From: Gorsachius magnificus
Taxonomy: Eukaryota; Chordata; Aves; Pelecaniformes; Ardeidae
Direction: 5' to 3'
Length of the DNA stretch: 64,000 nucleotides
Assembly (NCBI GenBank): GCA_034008185.1
Contig: CM067109.1
Location: 36,550,885 to 36,614,884, forward strand
Shown: positions 37,245-64,000 of the stretch, in pieces
How the letters are laid out: every line of letters begins with the position of its first letter
Position numbering within the stretch: the first letter of the stretch is position 1
Made by a program: the position numbers and the translations under genes
The notes under the pieces: model-generated
Database searches by the model: none
The model's input: the letters and a program-made list of their open reading frames with translations, nothing else
Told to the model about the DNA's origin: nothing

Positions 37245-40200
37245 AACCAAAACATCGAAGAATTTATTTTTTTTTGTCCAAATCAAAGCCAGAGAACAGT
37301 CTGAATTTCTACATGGGACAATACAAAACATTGACATACAAAAGAACTTTTGCTACAAACATTTCAAAGGTCACGACCGATGCTGATGGTGGTGCTTTAG
37401 CCATTCATTCCTGAAGTGAGGTATACATCCAAGTCATTCCTCCTGCAAACCTGAGCAATTTCTTCATGATATACGTGCCAGTTAAAGACACCAAAACTTG
37501 TGTACCGCACTAAGTAACTACGTACTTCTGCTTGCATAGAAGAAAGCTTGCCATCTCTTTACTCCAGCATTTACAGAGGTCAGAAAATCTGTAATCACAT
37601 TGCCTTTAAGCAGAACCCCTCCATTTGAGCACATCTTCTCTAGACTCCCGTAATAGTTGCTTAAAAGGCAAGAAAGGAAAAAACGAGGCTGAGCCAGGCC
37701 CATCACTGGTTAGTTCACAGACAGATGGAAGCAGCCAGTGATGCAAAGTCTGGGAAGAGTCACAATCACTAATAAAGACAGCATGGAAGATTTACAAAAT
37801 GTAATACTTGCTCAATTACTGCTAACATTTATTCACTTTTAAGTGACTATATACAGGCCAAGGGACCTTTCTGCAAGAAGTCTCTCATGATGGTATTTGA
37901 AAGAAGCTCGTAAGTAGCAAATGCCAGATTTCCTCATGACAATTATACATTGGTACTATCAGTACCCCTGACTTCAAATCAGCCCATAGTTGCTGGCAGT
38001 TCCTAACAAGCCAATAGCAGGAATAAAAGCACCTCCTGCCCTCTCAGTATGTATAGAGCAGTTCACAACCTATAAACTTGTGTTACTGCACATAGACACT
38101 GCAAGAAATTCAAATGCTGTAGCATCTGCTTTGCAGCTTTACTGCATTATCTCAACTAGGCATTTCAATCAATTTTACCTAAGAGTTCCCTCATACTTTT
38201 GATCTGTTCAGGTATTCAGGTATACAAATCTCAATGATCTTGAAAGAAAAAAGCTCTTGAAATTACAAGGAGGGCAAACATCAATGTTTGCCAAACACCA
38301 CAATAGACCAATTTTTTGAAAGGAAAACATATTCAGTTCATTAATCAAAGCTTCCTGTGAGTAAGAGACCTTTTCTTCCCCTAGCAGCTCACCAAAGTAA
38401 AATAAAATCAAATCAGAACGTGTGTGGATGTGGTTTTCCATTTGGCATGTGTGTAAGTGAATGCCTGTGTTCCAGAATGCTGCAGCAGGCCTCTGCGCAT
38501 CAACATTACCAGGTAATTACCAGGTAAGACTGAAAGTGACACATACGTGTCAGGTAAGTACCTTTCTATCCACAGATACATAAGGACATGAGGGCAACTG
38601 TGTTTTTCCTCTTTGTAGCTGAAGCCACTTTGTTTCCTAGCTGGCAGTTACTTGCCACACACTTGCCCCAGGCATACCGCCATTCTGTGCAGCAGCCATG
38701 CTCATGTTTTGAATAGAAGGCTGATTATGCCAATGCAATGCCAGACCACTGCTTCAGTCACGCTGTGTTTGTTCAGTGCGATGATACTATTGACAGCTAG
38801 TTCCTTATGTTCTTGGGGAAAAATGGGACAATAACTTCCAGCCTGACAGTCTTTCAGTTAGTTTCTCTGCTTTTATTAACAAGCATATAATATTAATTGG
38901 CAAAACACTGGATACAAGCTTCACTATCATAAAATCAAAACATTAAGCAATAATCCCAAAAGGCTTATTCAGACAAAACTAGCCACCAATAGTACAAAAA
39001 TTCCACAGCAACACAAAGCATAAAAAATTGTAAACTTTCAAATGAAGCTAAGCCAAAAAATATGGTTTTACACTGTGACAGTTCCAGAATCTTTATTGTG
39101 CCACATACGAGGATAAAGGCTTAGTGGTTGCACTGGCTTATTGTCCCTTAACTGTAAAATAACCTTGTTGCAGAATGAAAGAACAGACTCTCCCTTTGTC
39201 CAGACAAGTCACTTGAATTTAAGATCCCATTAAACCAATGCTTTTCATTTTAAATAAAAACAGAAAAAAAATACTGGAACATCAGTATTCAAAAATCAGG
39301 GCTCCTTCCTTCAGCCACTTCTAACAGTTTGCATGAATGATCCCGCTGGTTTCCATGGAACCATGCAGATTATTAGCAAAGTTACCAATATAAATGTTCA
39401 CAGAATTGGACATTTAGTTCCTACCCTATCCCTAGTAACTGGACAGGTCACTGTGGCTTTGACAGATTTCCAAGATGCCCTAAGGATGATCAAACATGGA
39501 TCAAATAGCAGGAGCAGAGCTGTAATTTGTACATAAATAAACCATAACTCCACAATAAAACATTCCTATTGACTTGCCACAAGATGCAAGTTCCTAGGAA
39601 TTGTTTGTACTGATCACAAGTGTTGATTAAAGCAGAGACTGAAGCATTGTTCCATGTTCCTTAATGTCGTTCTCTCTGCAACTTTTTACTTCAACAACAG
39701 ATCTCAAGACCTTAGTTACAGTTGATTATATCTTACGTAGAGATTCTAGTGTATGGGACAATTTTTTTGCCCTGTTAGCAACTTTAGGCAGACTAACTGA
39801 ACTAGGTTGCATTAACATTTCCAGTGAAACTGAAGTGATTACCTGAGGAAATACAGAAACTTGATTTTTCTGTACAGTCAAGCCTTCTGTACAAAATCCA
39901 TTTTAAGTACTTATTAAGATTCATCTCTCTCATGTACAGACTGGTTGGCTTTTTCCTATTATATTTAGCTCAATGGTAAGATGCATAAAGCTGTAAAATA
40001 GGCCAGTTGTATGGTTATATTTATCATCTAGTAGAAAAAACCTCAATGAATCTCCTAGGACTAGCTACATTGTTATAAAGACAATAAGAGCCAGATAAGC
40101 TTTCAAAGGCTCATAGCCTATTGGAAAAAAATAGCACCATCATAGTTGTAGTCTGATACTTTATGATCCATATCCCCAGAGGTGATAGTGTTGTGTATAC

Positions 40201-43200
40201 TATTGCACAACTAATAAAAATAAAATATTCCCATGTTTGATGGTACACAAATATACCAGACATAACAATGGCACAAAACTTTTCAGATAGGCTGCAAGTC
40301 TTGCTGATTGCTTCCACAATTCACATTAAGGTTTCTTGCAAGATCGTTTATTTTAAAATATTGCTCACAGATAGTTCTTGTACTTACACAAATTTAAACC
40401 CCACACTTCACTCTTAAAATAATAAAGGAACAAATAATAAAACAATGCCCCAAATAACAGCCCCAAATAAAATCCCATTTGAACAAGTGAGAAAAGCCAT
40501 CTACATTCCTTTTAAATGTAACGGTAAGTAGATGCTACATTTACAATTTAAACATATGCCTAATAAATGCATGTTTCAAACCTATTGCACAAAAGCATAA
40601 ATAATGCTCTTTATCCATACAAAACAAAAACATACAAAGAAAAGCTACTCAAACTCAATGTAAAAGGAAGAAGCTTGTAAAAACATCTTACAATTTCATT
40701 TTATATGCCCGTAAATAAAGCTGGACCACTGAAACCAAAAATACTTGGATGGTAAAATAAGACAAGAAGGCTTAAAATAGAATAAATAATTTTATAAAGT
40801 TAAAATTTAAAACCCCAAATCTTATTTTAATTCAATATTATATATTCTATTGGAATTCTCTATTTTTAATGAAACTATATTTAATGAGACACTGAGCCCG
40901 GGTGACCCATCAGTCTCATCACTGCTGAGGATAATGCAACAAGATACTTCACCACGATTATTTACCAGCATAAGCAGTTGTGAAAACTACTTCACAGTAA
41001 TGGCATCTTCATGAAAGCCAAAATAAACTAACAGGATCTCACTGGGACTAAGAGATATCTATGCTGAGTCCAACATTTAGTCCAACCTTAAACAGTATCA
41101 GGGTGATTTTACCCAATATAATCTTGATATAAATGAACTGTCTCTTAAGCTTCACAGAAGTGAAACAAGGCTCTGACCCAAAGGAGACCTCCCTCTGACC
41201 TCAATTCAATTGCATTGTAGTCTTTTAGTAAGGCTAAAGGAAATAAACATACAGTCCAGACACAGTCACATCCCTCCTGAGGGAAAGAGTTTCTGTAGCG
41301 AAGATGTTGTGATGTGTGATTTAGAAAAATAACCTGGCGGGTTTGTATTTTTTTTTTTGTCTTCTTTTTACTGGCAAAATTTTACCAGATTAAACTCATT
41401 GCAGAAGTAGTTACACACAACTATGAGCAACAAAACCCAGCAGTAAGTATTAATACTGGCTTGAATTGACATATCCATATAGGTATAAACAGAGTTTTCA
41501 ATATACTGATAGCACCATAGCAAATTCAAGTGATACTAAAGATGGTTATAAACTTACAAATATATGTTCTGTACTGTAGACTGTTACAGCAAGAGAGATT
41601 TGAAAGGCTTCTCAATTTGCACGTTTGTAACTATTTTCTCAGTTGCACAAGTACACAGGGAAGTAATAAAATCCCAGTGTACTTTAACAGCACTGCATCA
41701 ATATCTGCTTGCACAAAAAGTTTCTGCAGTACGCATATTCGGAGGTAGACAGATCTCACATGTATATATGTATTTGTTTTTATGTATGTATATCTATATC
41801 CTGCTTAAGGTGGTTAATCAGAACGCTGTCTGGCAGCTTTAATTTTACGTCTACATCAGGTACAGCCAGTGTCTGTTTACTCAGGGTGCACAGAGGGTGG
41901 ATGGTTACAGCCCTGTTTATACTCTCAATGCCTCACTGGCTAGAGCCAGTCCCTTATGTACACCAGGACACTAACACCCATACAAACAGCTCCAGGAAGG
42001 CCCAGTATGTCGATGCCACCTGCATTCACTGGTTCGTGAAAAGATTATAAAAATGATAGACCTATGATATCATTTGTTCTCTTCTGCCAATTCAAGTAAT
42101 GTTAAAGACAGAAAAAAAAAGCTAAAATACATATATCTGAGTCTACAAACAGCAAGACAAAAACAGAGCCAAGTTCGATGCCATTGCTCATATGAATGCA
42201 CACCCACCCACCCACCCAAAAACCCAGCTACCCTGCCTGGATGGGGAGTTCTGCCTAACCCAAACATTCAAATGCAGCTATCTTATACCCTCATCTGCAA
42301 GGACAGCAGCACTTTTTGGCCTTTGTGTAGCCCTCCTTTCTATCTCCACAGTTCAGTAGGCTCTCTTTCATTCTCTGCGTTTGTACTTTTTTATTTCCTT
42401 CCCATTCACATTGTAAGTAAAAATGAGGAACCCTGTTTTCAAAGGTAAATGCAGGTTGGAGCATCCCTTCTGCAGCAGCAGAGGTAAGGAAAGAGGACTG
42501 AAGACTCCAAAGAAGGAAATTACGGGAGACATGCTGAGGAATGCAGTGCTTTGAAAACTCAAGAAGAGGAAGAGGATTTAAAATGCTTGAATAAACCTCT
42601 TCTAGTATCAGCTTCCTGTTAGCGAGTAACAAATAACACTTTCTAGCAAAAGAGGAGGAGGAGCACAACTAGAGGAAGCAGGGCAGTTACGGGCAAACTT
42701 GTTTTCTTATCCAAAGACAATTTATCAAAAAATAACAGGAATGGCAAATAGCATTTTCAGCTGACTGGAAAACTCCAAAAATTAAAAGGTTAACTATTTC
42801 CAGCTGCCAATAATATGGCATAGCCTGTTTTCAGTGACTTGACACCTGTGTCAGACAAATACTCTCACAATCATACTATATATGTTATATTGTATACAGC
42901 TTGCAGAAATCACTTTCAACTGCTCAAAAAGCCTTACAGACAGTGCAGTGAACCCTACTAACTGCTATTGAGGGTGCATTCTATAACGTGTATGGTTACA
43001 TGTATATATAGATGTATGCACACATATACATATGCGTGTGTACTACCTTGCATCCATTAGGGCTGATGCAAGCAAAATTATCAGTTAAGGCCAGAAGGTG
43101 CTAAAATAATCTTGTCTGTCCCATCCCCCTCCCCACCCCTCCAAGACAGCTAGGAATTGCGCTAAAGAAAATGCTACAGTTTCATAAGAAAACAGATAAA

Positions 43201-44142
43201 GGAAATATAAAGCTGCTTACAATGGTCTGAGGCATTTTTAATCAGTGAAGTGAAAACTGTGCAATATCACTCAAAGTTGCCCAAGAGCCAGTGTTTAAAT
43301 AGCTAGTGAGAGCAAATTCTTTCTAAATTAAAAACTGATTTCTGCAAGCCACAACTACATAGAAATGTTTATTTTTTAAAAAGTTCACAAATCTAGCACT
43401 TTTGAGTATTTGTTATTATGTGGTGCAATTTATGCCACAGCAAAATATCAGGGCACATTAAAATCAACTGAAATTATTTCTAGTAATCTTACCAAATCAA
43501 CATGCATAGGGGAGTATCAAAACTTTACTTAAACACAAAGTGAGGCAATAACTAGGCAAAAATGACAAACGTATTGGTTTCCCAGATTTTCAGAAATTTT
43601 CAATGCAGCATAATAAGTTATCACCAGTCACTATATCATTCAGTATGTTCAATGCTCTACAGAACAACTTGAATAAAGCCAATGCAATCAGGTATACTAT
43701 ATAAGACAGTAACACTTTGCAAAAATATAGTTTTTAAAGATTCAGAATGTGAAAAGTAACTAAATGCAACTTGATGTGAAAAGCAACATTTTTAAATCAC
43801 CCCACAACATTCTAACTTATTTCTGTGTAACTGTAAGAGATAAATCAGGCTGAGCTACATGGAACTGTGAAGTGTTTTCAGTATCTGTAAACTTAGTGCT
43901 GGTAGTGTCTTGTTGAGTTACGACTTCTTTCTTCCATACAAAAAAAGTATAAATATTTTCTGTCCAGAAATCTAGGTAACACATCCCTAGAAGAAATATT
44001 CAGAAGGACAGTCCACTATGAAAGGACTACAGTCTTCCAAAATTATTCAGCTGGTTTGTGTCATGTGATTAGTGATGCACTAAGAAGGTGCCAGATGATC
44101 GTCTCTGCAAAAAACTCTGTCCAGAAGGACAATAAAGTTCTC
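37245..44142 (-). other. PCGF3: Probable long 3' UTR of PCGF3
   Basis: AT-rich sequence downstream of the stop, free of recognisable interspersed repeats and of coding exons. Minus-strand AATAAA signals lie at 43373-43368, 40351-40346, 39097-39092 (ACAATAAAG), 38877-38872 and 37268-37263. The last is followed by U/GU-rich sequence (ATGTTTTGGTTTTTATT, then TTTGTGTTAG), the best 3'-end context of the set. One perfect Pumilio site, TGTATATA, is at 37855-37848. Extent and signal choice are inferred; a shorter UTR ending near 39.07 or 38.85 kb is also possible. Confidence 0.45.
37263..37268 (-). terminator. Candidate distal poly(A) signal of PCGF3
   Basis: AATAAA on the minus strand, followed within 15-50 nt by U-rich and GU-rich stretches. 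It is the best of several candidates downstream of the PCGF3 stop codon. No transcript data are available here. Confidence 0.35.
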
Positions 44143-63899
<19,757 letters not shown>

Positions 63900-64000
63900 C
63901 AACCGGTTAAAGCACTGAGCAACCTGGTCTGACCTCATAGCTTACTCTGATTTGAGCATTTGTTTTACATTGTCTTTTCCAACCTGAATTATCCTAGAAC
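63900..64000 (+). mobile_element. CR1 3' end fragment at the window edge
   Basis: The sequence GAGCAACCTGGTCTGAC, later TCTTTTCCAACCTGAATTAT and CCTAGAAC, matches the CR1 3' UTR layout: the ACCTGGTCT... region, a degraded GGACTAGATGACCT core, then CTTCCAACC and an ATTCTATG-like tail. The middle is diverged. It lies in the PCGF3 5' intron and may continue past the window. Confidence 0.6.

Overview
The window looks like avian nuclear DNA. It is AT-rich and almost entirely non-coding. Recognisable repeats are CR1 LINE copies of very different ages and one LTR of a type widespread in birds. The only gene I can identify with certainty is a vertebrate Polycomb gene, PCGF3, split into short exons by kilobase introns. 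Nearly all open frames of 60-150 codons look like chance ORFs or lie inside repeats.

Right third (about 37.2-64 kb): PCGF3 on the minus strand. All eight coding exons are readable, from the ATG at 59653 down to the TAA at 44143. They splice in frame into 242 codons: N-terminal RING finger, acidic linker, C-terminal RAWUL domain. Every junction has GT/AG signals. The coding part is complete, but the promoter and first non-coding exon(s) lie beyond the right edge. A long AT-rich 3' UTR probably runs from 44142 to about 37245. A 1.45-kb CR1 with an internal RT deletion lies antisense in the first coding intron, an old CR1 piece lies in the last intron, and another CR1 3' end touches the right border.

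Middle (24.6-37.2 kb): a CpG island at 24.64-25.10 kb with a TATA box, CRE-like half sites and a consensus splice donor. It could start an unrecognised plus-strand, probably non-coding, transcript; exon-like segments at 29.23 and 29.89 kb and a poly(A) signal at 30.55 kb would complete it. A perfect 20-bp inverted repeat (25.43-25.50 kb) lies in its putative first intron. About 0.8 kb of degenerate telomere-like G-rich repeat occupies 33.49-34.28 kb, next to a minus-strand CR1 3' end.

Left part (1-24.6 kb): intergenic DNA with a MIR fragment (0.5 kb), an old CR1 (3.3-3.6 kb, minus), a young 5'-truncated CR1 with a 311-codon open RT-derived frame (14.3-15.4 kb), a very old CR1 (19.3-20.6 kb), paired AT-rich palindromes (20.8 kb) and a 569-bp solo LTR (21.67-22.23 kb). 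No conserved protein-coding gene was recognised here. An exon-like segment at 2071-2297 is noted only as weak.
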